A stretch of 64,000 bases of DNA from Caballeronia sordidicola (lineage in GTDB: Bacteria; Pseudomonadota; Gammaproteobacteria; Burkholderiales; Burkholderiaceae): assembly GCF_001544455.2 (NCBI RefSeq), contig NZ_FCOC02000019.1, positions 48,668-112,667 of the forward strand. The letters run 5' to 3'. Within the stretch, counting starts at the first letter, position 1. Every line of letters starts with the position of its first letter. Below, one piece after another: positions 1 through 8,380 of the stretch. The position numbers were made by a program, and so were the translations under genes. The notes under the pieces were generated by a model, which was not told the origin of the DNA, did not search any database, and saw nothing but the letters and a program-made list of their open reading frames with translations.

Positions 1-386
1 CGGAGATATCGTCATCGGACGCGAAAGAATCGAACATCGCCGAATTCGTTCGCAGATCTAGTCAGCGTCCCCAGTTTTCGGTCAGCGCTGGCGGACTCAT
101 CAAGGAACTGCTGACGCCGCATGGGCATCATGATCTGCAGTTCATGATCATCAGCCTTCCGCCCGGTTCGAACTCCGAGGAAGTGCTGATTGGGCCGGGC
201 GAAAAGGCGGGGCTCGTTCTGGAAGGAGAAATCCGTCTGACTGTGGGAAACCGCTGCGAGGTCCTCATTCAAGGCGATAGTTTCCAGTTCAGCAGCGTCG
301 TCGCCCATCGCATAGACAATCGCAGTGGATCCGAATCGCGTGTGTTGTGGATAATGAACACGCGCCCGCCGATTCCTCATTTCTAA
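1..386 (+). CDS. Cupin-domain regulator, C-terminal part (5' end outside window)
   Basis: The frame is open from base 3 to a TAA at 384-386, so the gene begins before the window. The visible ~127 residues end in a small beta-barrel with glycine/proline turns typical of a cupin (PPGSNSEEV, LEGEIRLTVG, DSFQFSSVVAHRI). Such a cupin at the C-terminus usually follows an N-terminal XRE-type helix-turn-helix in PuuR/HipB-like regulators that sense small catabolites; that N-terminus is not visible, so regulator is inference. The next recognisable sequence, transposase debris on the opposite strand, begins immediately after the stop. Confidence 0.7.
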   Translation, partial: EISSSDAKESNIAEFVRRSSQRPQFSVSAGGLIKELLTPHGHHDLQFMIISLPPGSNSEEVLIGPGEKAGLVLEGEIRLTVGNRCEVLIQGDSFQFSSVVAHRIDNRSGSESRVLWIMNTRPPIPHF

Positions 387-387
387 G

Positions 388-600
388 CGTTTCAGGGTAC
401 CGAAGACATGTTCGATAGTGCTTCTTCGGATGGTCGTTGCATCAGGCTTGCGATCGAGCCGACGCTGCACGGCCCTCCAGTACATGTTCGTGTTCCCATC
501 GTCGGATGCGGCGATAGTCACTGGGAGAACATCGCGCCTTGAGATGGCAACGCGGGCACGCGCTGGGCCAATACCCGGTACAGCAATCGCACATCAGTCG
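388..600 (-). pseudogene. Transposase C-terminal remnant (IS1182-like DDE), frameshifted
   Basis: Read on the minus strand, the first part gives a cysteine cluster (CPRCHLKARC) followed by RIRRWEHEHVLE. After a one-base shift near 471-476 the reading continues as AVQRRLDRKPDATTIRRS and then TIEHVFGTLKR. This order, cysteine cluster then the (T/V)EHxFGT motif, is the C-terminal end of IS1182-type transposases. Both ends are cut: the 3' side abuts the cupin gene and the 5' side abuts the oxidoreductase fragment. No intact frame exists. Family assignment is from motif memory. Confidence 0.6.
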
Positions 601-1184
601 CATGTAGGACGCCGTCCGCTACCTGCTTTGATATCCCGACCGTGCTCTACGGCGGGCTGGGCCGGCAGCAGCTTGTTCACGGTGACATTTTCCCGGATCG
701 TCACGCCGCCGCGGCGCGCCGCACGCGCGAAGCTGGTGGCGGTCAGGTACGCGTCCGCGAAACCGGCTTCCGGCTCATAGCAAATCAACGCGGCATCGTT
801 AAAATTCGCGATCGGCATCAATGCGCGCGCCTGGCGTGCGTCCAGCAGTTCCAGCGGAATGCCTTGCTGCTTTTGCTGATCAAGCGACGCACGCAGCGGT
901 TCAAGCTTGTCGCCTTCGGCCGCCACGATCATATAGCCGCACTTGACAAGGCCACACGATGCTTCGTCATCGCCGAGATACGCGGCGAAGTTGCTGAAAA
1001 CCGACCACGATTCGCGGGCCAGTTCGACATTTTCCTTCACCGAATAATGTGTGCGCAGAATGCCCGACGGTTGCGACGTCGTGCCGGCTACGATTGTCGC
1101 GCGGTCCAGCACCAGCACGTTCTTCGCGCCGAACTTCGACAGGTGAAACGCAACCGAGGTGCCGATCACGCCCGCACCAATCAC
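594..1184 (-). pseudogene. FAD-dependent amine/amino-acid oxidoreductase fragment, truncated at both ends
   Basis: The ~196-residue frame starts inside the dinucleotide-binding motif (VIGAGVIGTSVAFHLSKFGA), so the first few residues have been lost. It continues with the GTTSQPSGILR segment typical of the DadA / sarcosine-oxidase-beta family. Full-length relatives are about 380-430 residues; here the second half, including the substrate domain, is missing and the frame degenerates after residue ~175. The upstream junction is with an IS110 fragment and the downstream junction with an IS1182-like fragment. It cannot encode a working enzyme. Its original substrate is unknown. Confidence 0.75.
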
Positions 1185-1321
1185 GCTTTGATTAGCGAAA
1201 TGACGCTATAGCGTGTCGTGCCGACGAAGTGTGGATCGTCCCGTGAATAGGCTGCGGCCGATGCGACAGCAATCGAATCCTTGTGCACGTCGAGCCCGAC
1301 ATAAAACTTGATCTTGTCCAT
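1181..1321 (-). pseudogene. IS110-family transposase, N-terminal fragment
   Basis: An ATG at 1321-1319 opens a 46-residue frame beginning MDKIKFYVGLDVHKDSIAVA. VGLDVHKDSI is the first (D-containing) RuvC-like motif of the DEDD transposases of IS110. The frame runs to the SLIKA segment and then stops exactly where the FAD-oxidoreductase sequence begins, so the remaining ~85% of the transposase has been deleted. A different IS110 C-terminal fragment lies far away at about 22599-22961. Confidence 0.75.
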
Positions 1322-1409
1322 GACTGTCTACGTGGTGCAGTGAACGTCGTCCAATTATCGGATGAACGTCAACGCCGCGTTCTCTGGAGGCCATCATGTC
1401 TTAGAAGGC

Positions 1410-1870
1410 GCGCTCAGCAAGGCAGGCCTGCTGAGCGCAAAGAAATGATTGATCGTGCCCACCTTTTGCCAGTTTTCTAGCGGGTCAAGCTGGTCGGCAT
1501 CAGCCGATCCAGTGAGTACTACGCGCCGAGCCCGGTCAGTGGCGCGGATCTGGCGCTCATGCGCCGCATCGACGAGTTGCACTAGGAACATCCTTTTGCC
1601 GGCGCGCGCATGCTGATGCGCCTGCTTAAGCGAGAGGGCATAGTGGTCGGACGCAAGCATGGCGGTACATTGATGCACAAAATGGGCATCGAAGCGCTGT
1701 ATCGCAAGCCGAACTTGAGCCGCAAACATCTGGCTCACAAGATTTGGCCGCACCTACTGCGCGATCGGAAAATCAAGCGCAGCAATCAGGTGTTCGCATT
1801 AGACACGACCTACGTGCCTATGGCACGGGGCTTCGTTTATCTGACTGCTGTCATCGATTGGGCTAGCTGA
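1410..1870 (+). pseudogene. IS3-family transposase OrfB remnant with two in-frame stops
   Basis: One frame reads PAERKEMIDRAHLLPV, stop (1478-1480), RVKLVGISRSSEYYAP, RRIDELH, stop (1583-1585), EHPFAGARMLMRLLKREG and on to the first catalytic aspartate region (FALDTTYVPMARGFVYLTAV, then IDWAS). This order is OrfB of IS3-family elements. The frame ends at 1868-1870, just after VIDWAS, because another element has inserted there. The second catalytic Asp and the Glu are absent. Degenerate and certainly inactive. Confidence 0.8.
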
Positions 1871-2146
1871 ACCGCCCCGGGAATCGTGGAGGCTGGTTGG
1901 TTTAAGTTAATGCGGGTTCGGCGGGGATGTAGCCGAGGGGTTCCATCAATCGATGATGATTGAACCAGGCCACCCATTCAAGCGTTGCCAACTCGACGGA
2001 CTCCCGTGTTGGCGAGTCTGTGTCGGAGTGATGTATCAACGTTCCATCGCCACTTGGGCGCCGCGCATCAAGTGCTTGTTCAAGTGCATCCAGAACGAAG
2101 TCTTTAGTCATCGACGAACTGACGCGCCAACCGATTGTGGCGCGAC
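1868..2146 (-). mobile_element. Internally deleted IS3-family element nested in the previous one
   Basis: The element begins with TGAACCGCCCCGGGAATCG (TG start, as in IS3-family terminal repeats) directly after the broken OrfB of the neighbouring element. On its minus strand the OrfB C-terminus is readable: IGWRVSSSMTKDFVLDALE, then TLIHHSD, then a jump to TRESVELATLEWVAWFNHHR and MEPLGYIPAEPALT with a stop at 1902-1904. The normal sequence between HHSD and TRESVELA (~45 residues) is missing, so it has an internal deletion as well as loss of its 5' half. Confidence 0.75.
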
Positions 2147-2166
2147 AATCTGGATGAGACAGCGGG

Positions 2167-2418
2167 TCATTCGGTGAGGTCGATGCCGTGGTGATCCTCC
2201 TGTGTCGGTGGCACGCCCACGTTCTTTGGTGTCGCTCGACTGGCCGAGCGTCCCGGTCCCTGCTGCTTGCGCTGCAGCGCAGTACGGCGACGGTAGCTTT
2301 CGACGTTCAGCTCAAAGATGGTCGAGTGATGGACCAGCCGGTCGACGGCGGCCACCGTCATGGCCCGGTCGGGGAAAACCTTGTCCCATTCGCCAAATTG
2401 GTAATTGCCCTACTACCA
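2167..2418 (-). pseudogene. IS21-family helper ATPase IstB, C-terminal fragment
   Basis: On the minus strand, after two TAG codons, the sequence reads NYQFGEWDKVFPDRAMTVAA, VDRLVHHSTIFELNVESYRR and then a basic tail. This is the end of IstB, the AAA+ helper of IS21 transposition. The Walker A and B region is absent. It abuts the nested IS3 remnant on one side. The IstA fragment at 3283 is on the opposite strand, so the two do not form one intact IS21 copy. Confidence 0.75.
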
Positions 2419-3282
2419 ACCCCCGCCTCGTGAGATTCATCCGAGCTTTGTCCAAACATCTCGAGCACAATCACGCATTATGCATTATGTCAAATAATCA
2501 GGATAGCTAACAGAAGTCGGCAGCCGTATCGGCTTTGGCAACCAGCCGTGGAGAATACAAAAAGGCGCTGCACTGGCCAGTGCGAGTGGCGAGTGCGATT
2601 GAAGTCCCTGTGAAATTACTTACCCGCATAGCCGCGTCTGGAGTACTAGTGGTCGTCGCTCTTGGTGTCGTCACGTTCGCCCAGATCAAGTTCGCACCGC
2701 AATCCGCTGACAACAACCGGTCGCACGGATCGTCCTGAACGTCGAATCGCAATTCAACGGCTGAGCGACTCCACCGCCGTGTATAGCCTGCGCCCCGCAG
2801 GCAAATAAAATCCGCTAGGCTCCGAAGAGCACTGACGGGTTTGAGCTACTGATTTCGGACTCGCATATCAGGCGACGGTAATGGAGTTGACGCCTGCTCA
2901 TGCTCCTCCAGCGACTTGTCAGCCGCCATGTCCAGTGCATCCAACACGTTGACAAGCCACCAATCGTCAATTTGAGACCCTTCATCGTGGCCGCGTGAGA
3001 CATGCAATCCTCGCCTTCGACGTTTCGATTGTCAGAAACTTGGAGAGCGTGTCACCACACAGATCCATCGCAAGCCGGCCCTCCCGCCTTGAGCAAATTG
3101 TGACCGCGCAAGTTGAGGCGCGGCCGAATCCAGAATGTGCCCAGCCGTCGCATATCCGAATTACAGCTTTTCGGCTTGGTAAACATAGGAGTACGAATTC
3201 AACGTCGATACTTCGACTTAATATTGATGTTCACGCAGAAATTACCTGACGTAGGGCCGTAATTTTTATCGAATTTACGGAG
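2419..3282. other. Gene-poor debris region
   Basis: No recognisable gene. A plus-strand frame at 2535-2738 (67 codons, with a hydrophobic stretch) and a short minus-strand frame ending at about 2846 have no family I recognise and no convincing ribosome-binding site. The last ~80 bases before 3283 probably contain the terminal repeat of the IS21 remnant that follows. Confidence 0.4.
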
Positions 3283-3621
3283 GTGTTCGCGGTGGGCATA
3301 TTGACCAAGATCGGGAGGATATATTTCCGTGAGAAGGTTCCGCTGCGCGAGATTGAGAGGCATACGGGCCTGCCCCGAAACACGGCGCGCAGCTGGCTGC
3401 ACCAGACCGATTCTGTCGAGACGAAGTATCCAAGGCGTGTCAGTCCGAGCGTTATTGACGAGTGGGCCGCACAGTTGACGGGCTGCCTGCGGGCGGACAG
3501 TTATCGCCGGAAGCGCGATCGGCGCGCCGCGCGATTCATGTTCGAGGCGATCCGCGGCGAGGGTCAACCAGAAAGTGTAGGCAACGATTCTGCAGTGGAC
3601 CGAAGCGCGCTCAAACGCTGA
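3283..3621 (+). pseudogene. IS21-family transposase IstA, N-terminal fragment
   Basis: The frame shows ILTKIGRIYFREKVPLREIE, then RHTGLPRNTARSWLHQTDSV: the sigma-70-like helix-turn-helix that begins IstA, followed by DEWAAQLTGCLRAD and a basic RKRDRRAARFMFEAIR segment. Homology ends near 3590; the frame then runs out in unrelated sequence. Intact IstA proteins are about 500 residues, so the whole catalytic core is missing. Confidence 0.7.
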
Positions 3622-4126
3622 CCTCCAATCTGGGATGCTGCTCCACGCGAATTGACCATAGTACGGCCCTGCCGTCTCGTAGAAACGGATGCTAGCCATA
3701 GGCCAAACGCACGACGTTTTGAGGGGCACCAAGGACGGCGAGGCATCAAGATCGTGGTCGACTCCGCATGCAAACAAGATTGAGGTAAATCCACGACCGG
3801 ATGCTCTACTACGAATGCCTTGGTTGGGCGCACAAAGGTATCAATTGCGCACTCAAAGCATCGGTCCAAAAGGGACAAACGCGAGCGCGCATCGCGAGGA
3901 GAAGCCGCCTCTCCGTCTCGGCGTTCTCAAGGAAATCGCAAAAAACTGAATATTACTGAGCGGTAAACGAATTTTCTGAATGAAATTTGTACGGATATGG
4001 TCAGCCTGTAAGCACGAAGGGCGGCCCTAAGTGTTCACTACCGAAAGGATTGGCAGGTGCCAATACTGACACCGGTCTTGCTCTTTTCATCAGATAAACC
4101 GAAGTCTGCGGCTAAAGGGAGCTGAC
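3622..4126. other. Intergenic region upstream of the porin
   Basis: No gene recognised. A plus-strand frame at 3689-3949 has no family signature. The stretch from about 3950 onward is AT-rich and probably carries the porin promoter; I cannot place -35/-10 boxes with confidence. AAAGGGA at 4114-4120 is the ribosome-binding site of the porin. Confidence 0.4.
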
Positions 4127-5311
4127 GTGAAAATTCGAATCAACTGTTTGGTGATCTGTTTCGGAGCCTTGGCTGGCAACGCATACGCACAGAGTAGCGT
4201 AACGCTTTACGGAATCGTGGATGCAGGCTTTACCTACAACACGAACAGTGGCGGGCACTCTCAGATCGCGCTGACTAGTGGCAATGGTGCTGGCAACCGG
4301 TGGGGGCTGAAGGGTACAGAAGACCTTGGGGGAGGCCTCGCTGCAGTCTTCGAACTCGAAAATGGCTTCTCAATCGTGAATGGCTCCATTGGCCAAGGCG
4401 GGACATTTTTCGGCAGGCACGCCTACGTCGGGCTTTCGAGTCGAGACTACGGCGTGTTGTTGCTCGGTAGACAGACCGCTTTAAGTAACGACTATGTAGG
4501 TCGCTTTGCCTCCGGTTCCTCATGGGCGGCGGCTGGCACAGGCTATGGGGCCCATGTCGGCGATATCGACAATTTGGTCGCTGTAAATCGGACGAACAAC
4601 ACCGTCAAATATCGTACACCGGATTGGCGAGGTCTGACCGCTGCTGGAGCCTATGCTCTCGGCGGAGTTGCTGGAGACTATACGAGAAACCAGATCTGGC
4701 AAGCAGCGCTGAACTACGCCAATGGTCCAGTCAACCTCGCGGCGACTTACCTTGTGGCAAAAGACCCGAATTATTCGTTCTTTGGTAACACTGCAAAGGG
4801 CAGCGCAACTGCCACTAACCTCGGCAGCACGCCGGCATACGCAGGATTCGCAAACGCTGGAATCCAAAGCATTTTTGCTGCGGGCGGTCAATACAAACTG
4901 GGCGCGCTGATGATTGACGCAGTCTATAGCAATGTCCAATTTTCCGACCTTGGCGCAACATCGGTGACGGGCTTGACTCCCAAAGAAACTGCATATCGAG
5001 GAAAGGCAACATTCAATACGGAGGAGTTGAATTTGATGTACTACCTCTCTCCGAGCTTTATGGTTGCTGCCGCATACAACTACACGAAGATGGTCGGTCC
5101 AGATGGGGAGCATGCACACTATTCGCAAGTAAATGCAGGTGCGCGCTATTTCCTCTCCAAGTCGACAGGTCTATATCTGGTGGGAGTTTGGCAACGCGCA
5201 GGCGGCACAGACTCCACTGGTAAGCCGGCCGTAGCAACCATCTCGAGCGTAACGCCTTCGACCGGGCGATCCCAGCTTGTCGTGACAGCAGGTCTCACTA
5301 AACGCTTCTGA
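4127..5311 (+). CDS. Gram-negative porin
   Basis: Outer-membrane general porin of 394 residues, forming a trimeric 16-stranded beta-barrel for passive uptake of small solutes. The GTG start at 4127 is chosen because AAAGGGA precedes it and it gives a clean signal peptide (cleavage after NAYA, mature QSSVTLYGIVDAG). QSSVTLYGIVDAG and the terminal aromatic residue (TKRF) are hallmarks of Burkholderia-type porins. The MHS transporter starts 11 bases after its stop, so the two probably form one transcript and supply the same substrate across both membranes. Codon use is more AT-rich than in genes to the right. Confidence 0.9.
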   Translation: MKIRINCLVICFGALAGNAYAQSSVTLYGIVDAGFTYNTNSGGHSQIALTSGNGAGNRWGLKGTEDLGGGLAAVFELENGFSIVNGSIGQGGTFFGRHAYVGLSSRDYGVLLLGRQTALSNDYVGRFASGSSWAAAGTGYGAHVGDIDNLVAVNRTNNTVKYRTPDWRGLTAAGAYALGGVAGDYTRNQIWQAALNYANGPVNLAATYLVAKDPNYSFFGNTAKGSATATNLGSTPAYAGFANAGIQSIFAAGGQYKLGALMIDAVYSNVQFSDLGATSVTGLTPKETAYRGKATFNTEELNLMYYLSPSFMVAAAYNYTKMVGPDGEHAHYSQVNAGARYFLSKSTGLYLVGVWQRAGGTDSTGKPAVATISSVTPSTGRSQLVVTAGLTKRF

Positions 5312-5322
5312 TAGGGGGAAAC

Positions 5323-6630
5323 ATGTTTCAACCTGGCACGGCAGCATCGGGCAAACCAGAATCGACGTCTCTTAAACGAGTAGTGTTCGCGAGCTTCGCG
5401 GGGAGCACGATCGAATGGTATGACTTCACAGTTTTCAGCGCCTCTTCCGCACTGGTTTTCAATAGGCTCTTTTTTACCAGCTTCAGTCCAACGGTGGGCT
5501 TGCTCCTCGCCCTTCTCACCTATGCGATCGGTTACCTGGCGCGGCCGTTGGGGGGGGTGATATTCGGGCATTTTGGAGATCGACTTGGACGCAAACCAGT
5601 GCTAATCATCACATTCATGATGATGGGCGGAGCGACCATCATCATGGGTTTGCTGCCGACCTTTGAGCAAGTTGGAGTGGCCGCACCAATCGTTCTCACC
5701 ATCTTGCGTATCACGCAGGGTATTGCGTTAGGTGGTGAATATGGTGGAGCAGCATTACTGGTGAGTGAAACCTGTCCCGCTGACAAACGAGGTCTTTACT
5801 CCAGTTCGACATTGGTAGGTCTCGCCGCCGGCACAATGCTCGGAACCATTGTGTTTGGTCTGTTCAGGACGATGCCGCAGGACGAGTTTTTCAGCTGGGG
5901 ATGGCGAATGCCTTTCCTTCTCAGCATCGTTCTCGTAGTCATCGGTCTATGGATCCGGATGCGAATCGATGAAACACCGGAATTCCTGAAAGTAGAGAAA
6001 AGCCACAAAGTTTCGAAGCTACCGATTGCCGAAGTCCTTAAACATGATCTCAAGCGCGTGCTGCTCGTCTGTGCAGCCCGTTCCGGGGAGACCATGCAGT
6101 TCAATATCGTGGCTGTCTTTGGGCTTCGTTACGTTACGCACAACCTTGGAGTTCCGCCATCGGTTTATCTATCAGCGATGAGCCTCTCGTCATTCCTTTC
6201 GATCTTCATCATGCCGCTGAGTGGCGCGCTGTCTGATCGTATTGGAAGAAAGCCAGTCGGATTGCTTGCGGGGATTGCCTCACTCGTTTTCGGCGCCGCC
6301 TATCTACCTCTTGTGACAACAGGTAGTACCTTACTCATAAGTCTTGCGGTCATTCTGATGCTCGCTATTTCTGCTGGGATCGGAAACGCTCTTCCAAGTG
6401 CCTACTTCCCGGAACTATTCAAACCGGAGGTTCGCTACACGGCGGTATCCCTCGGTTATCAGCTCGGGACAGTCGCTGGAGGACTGACGCCAGCTATTTC
6501 TACGTTGCTCTATTTGCACTTCGGCATTGACGCCATTGCTGCGTATCTGGCTGTCGCGGGGCTGCTGGTGATCATGGCTTTCTTCCTTCTCCCTGAGACG
6601 CTGCCACGCGGTTCGAGATCCGGGTTTTGA
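5323..6630 (+). CDS. MFS transporter, metabolite:H+ symporter (MHS) family
   Basis: Inner-membrane proton symporter of 435 residues with 12 predicted membrane segments. The start STIEWYDFTVFS, the loop DRLGRKPVLIITF between helices 2 and 3 and its repeat DRIGRKPVG in the second half are diagnostic of the MHS (ShiA/ProP/KgtP-like) subgroup, which imports carboxylates, betaines and amino-acid-like compounds. GGGGGAAAC precedes the ATG. Located between a porin and a lyase of the argininosuccinate-lyase family, it probably imports the lyase substrate. The exact substrate is not readable from sequence. Confidence 0.88.
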   Translation: MFQPGTAASGKPESTSLKRVVFASFAGSTIEWYDFTVFSASSALVFNRLFFTSFSPTVGLLLALLTYAIGYLARPLGGVIFGHFGDRLGRKPVLIITFMMMGGATIIMGLLPTFEQVGVAAPIVLTILRITQGIALGGEYGGAALLVSETCPADKRGLYSSSTLVGLAAGTMLGTIVFGLFRTMPQDEFFSWGWRMPFLLSIVLVVIGLWIRMRIDETPEFLKVEKSHKVSKLPIAEVLKHDLKRVLLVCAARSGETMQFNIVAVFGLRYVTHNLGVPPSVYLSAMSLSSFLSIFIMPLSGALSDRIGRKPVGLLAGIASLVFGAAYLPLVTTGSTLLISLAVILMLAISAGIGNALPSAYFPELFKPEVRYTAVSLGYQLGTVAGGLTPAISTLLYLHFGIDAIAAYLAVAGLLVIMAFFLLPETLPRGSRSGF

Positions 6631-6706
6631 ATCTGGCGAGTCCTCCGCCTACACGTTTCGTTTTACCGTGAAATGCGTAAACTCTATTTTCTATGGTGCA
6701 ATAAAA

Positions 6707-8218
6707 ATGTCCGAATCTAAGGTGAGTGCAAGGCTTACAGAGGGTCTTGCTGAAGAGGTCAAGAACTTGATTATCCAGCCTCGACTGCAGGGTTTCGCAA
6801 AGGTATTTATCGCGCTCTCCGATGTCAATAAAGCTCATCTAGTGATGCTGGCTGAGAGGGGATTGATAAATCGCCACCACGCTCATCAGATAGCATCCGC
6901 GGTGATGGAAATCGAAATTGAAGGCGCCAGCGCAATAGAATTAGACGCGGCCCGTGAAGACGCGTACTTCAACTACGAAGCGCATCTGATGGCGAAGATT
7001 GGTGATGACGTGGGCGGCCGTTTGCATACTGGACGTAGTCGCAACGATGTGCTTGCGACACTTGACAGGATGAAGTGTCGACAGGCACTGCTTGAACTGA
7101 TCGATGCCTTGCATGCCCTGCGAGATACAGCCTTACGTCAATCAGTGAAGCACATTCACTCGATCATTCCTGGCTACACTCATCTGCAACCGGCTCAGCC
7201 TATTAGCTACGGGTTTTACCTCGCAGGGGTAGCTCAGGCTCTGGAGCGCGATACAGCTCGGCTGAACGAAAACCTTAACGGGATGAATTCATGTCCTCTC
7301 GGTGCAGCTGCATTTGCCGGCACAATCTATGAGATTGATCGGCAGCGGACGGCTGAACTACTGGGATTTGATGACTATGTTGAGAACGCGCTGGATGCCG
7401 TCGCATCGAGAGATTTCATGGTAGCCACATTGGCGGACCTCAGCATGCTCGCTATTTTCTGGAGCAGGGTAGCCCAAGATTATTTTGTCTGGTCGACTGC
7501 GGAGTTTGGGATCATCGAATTTCCGGACAGCGTGGCGACAACCTCGAGCATCATGCCGCAAAAAAAGAATCCAATTGTTCTCGAGTATCTGAAAGGTCGG
7601 GCGGGGAATATCATTGGAGGATTACTGAGCGCTACGATTGCAATCAAGGGAACAAATTTCAGTCACGCAGGGGATGCAAATCGTGAAAGTTCTGCGTCGT
7701 TTTCAGATGCTGTAGATGAAGCGATCAGGTGCATCAAGCTGCTTGAGTTAGTGCTGCGCACAGCATCGCCTATTGAAAAAGTTGCAATGCGGTTGGCGAG
7801 TAGGGACTTTTCAACGGTCACGGCATTAGCGGATCTGATTGTTGTTGAGAGAAACTGGCCGTTTCGCTCAGCTCATCACGTTGTAGGCGCTGCAGTAAAA
7901 GACGCGCTCGAAAAAGGTCTTGGTGCAGACGCCATCAGTGCGCACATGCTGGATATTGCTGCACAGGAACAAATGGGCGCAACGCTAGGATTTTCAGAAA
8001 AGCAGGTTGAGCAGTGTCTCGATCCTGTTGCGAATGTCCACGCGCGCCGCTCGGCAGGGGGCCCGAGTCCAGACGATGTAGAGGTTCGAGTCGCCGCTGC
8101 GATTGAGAGGCTTGATGTCGAGAAGTCACGCCATAAAATCAAAAAGGAGTGCCTGATCGAACGTCGTCACGAACTGAATGCCGAGGTTAAGAAACTTGCC
8201 GCCGTAGGCCCTTCCTGA
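6707..8218 (+). CDS. Argininosuccinate-lyase-family enzyme (catabolic context)
   Basis: About 503 residues from the ATG at 6707; an in-frame GTG at 6668 would add 13 residues but lacks a ribosome-binding site. Family motifs are clear: HTGRSRNDV near residue 102, GYTHLQPAQPI with the catalytic-region histidine, and the flexible signature loop SSIMPQKKNP carrying the catalytic serine. The family eliminates fumarate from N-substituted aspartates. No argG or other arginine-biosynthesis gene is near; neighbours are a porin, an MHS importer, gamma-glutamyltransferases and an aldehyde dehydrogenase. A catabolic C-N lyase (for example like ethylenediamine-disuccinate lyase) fits the context better than ArgH, but that is inference. 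It is somewhat longer than typical ArgH (~460). Confidence 0.85.
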   Translation: MSESKVSARLTEGLAEEVKNLIIQPRLQGFAKVFIALSDVNKAHLVMLAERGLINRHHAHQIASAVMEIEIEGASAIELDAAREDAYFNYEAHLMAKIGDDVGGRLHTGRSRNDVLATLDRMKCRQALLELIDALHALRDTALRQSVKHIHSIIPGYTHLQPAQPISYGFYLAGVAQALERDTARLNENLNGMNSCPLGAAAFAGTIYEIDRQRTAELLGFDDYVENALDAVASRDFMVATLADLSMLAIFWSRVAQDYFVWSTAEFGIIEFPDSVATTSSIMPQKKNPIVLEYLKGRAGNIIGGLLSATIAIKGTNFSHAGDANRESSASFSDAVDEAIRCIKLLELVLRTASPIEKVAMRLASRDFSTVTALADLIVVERNWPFRSAHHVVGAAVKDALEKGLGADAISAHMLDIAAQEQMGATLGFSEKQVEQCLDPVANVHARRSAGGPSPDDVEVRVAAAIERLDVEKSRHKIKKECLIERRHELNAEVKKLAAVGPS

Positions 8219-8380
8219 TCATCTGTCGGGATACGATGTCGACTTGGTGTGTCAAGAGCATCGAGCATCGCCAGTCTCATATGGACGCCCCGACCGTGCG
8301 TATCGCAGGGGTAGTGCCCTTCGCACGCCAGTTTACGGCTTCCTGGCCTGCGGCTAAAATTATCTTCCCATCCTCAAGTC

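Noticed and set aside
3199..3777. 192-codon minus-strand frame over the IstA remnant
   Set aside because: Antisense to recognisable IstA sequence; no domain and no start signal.
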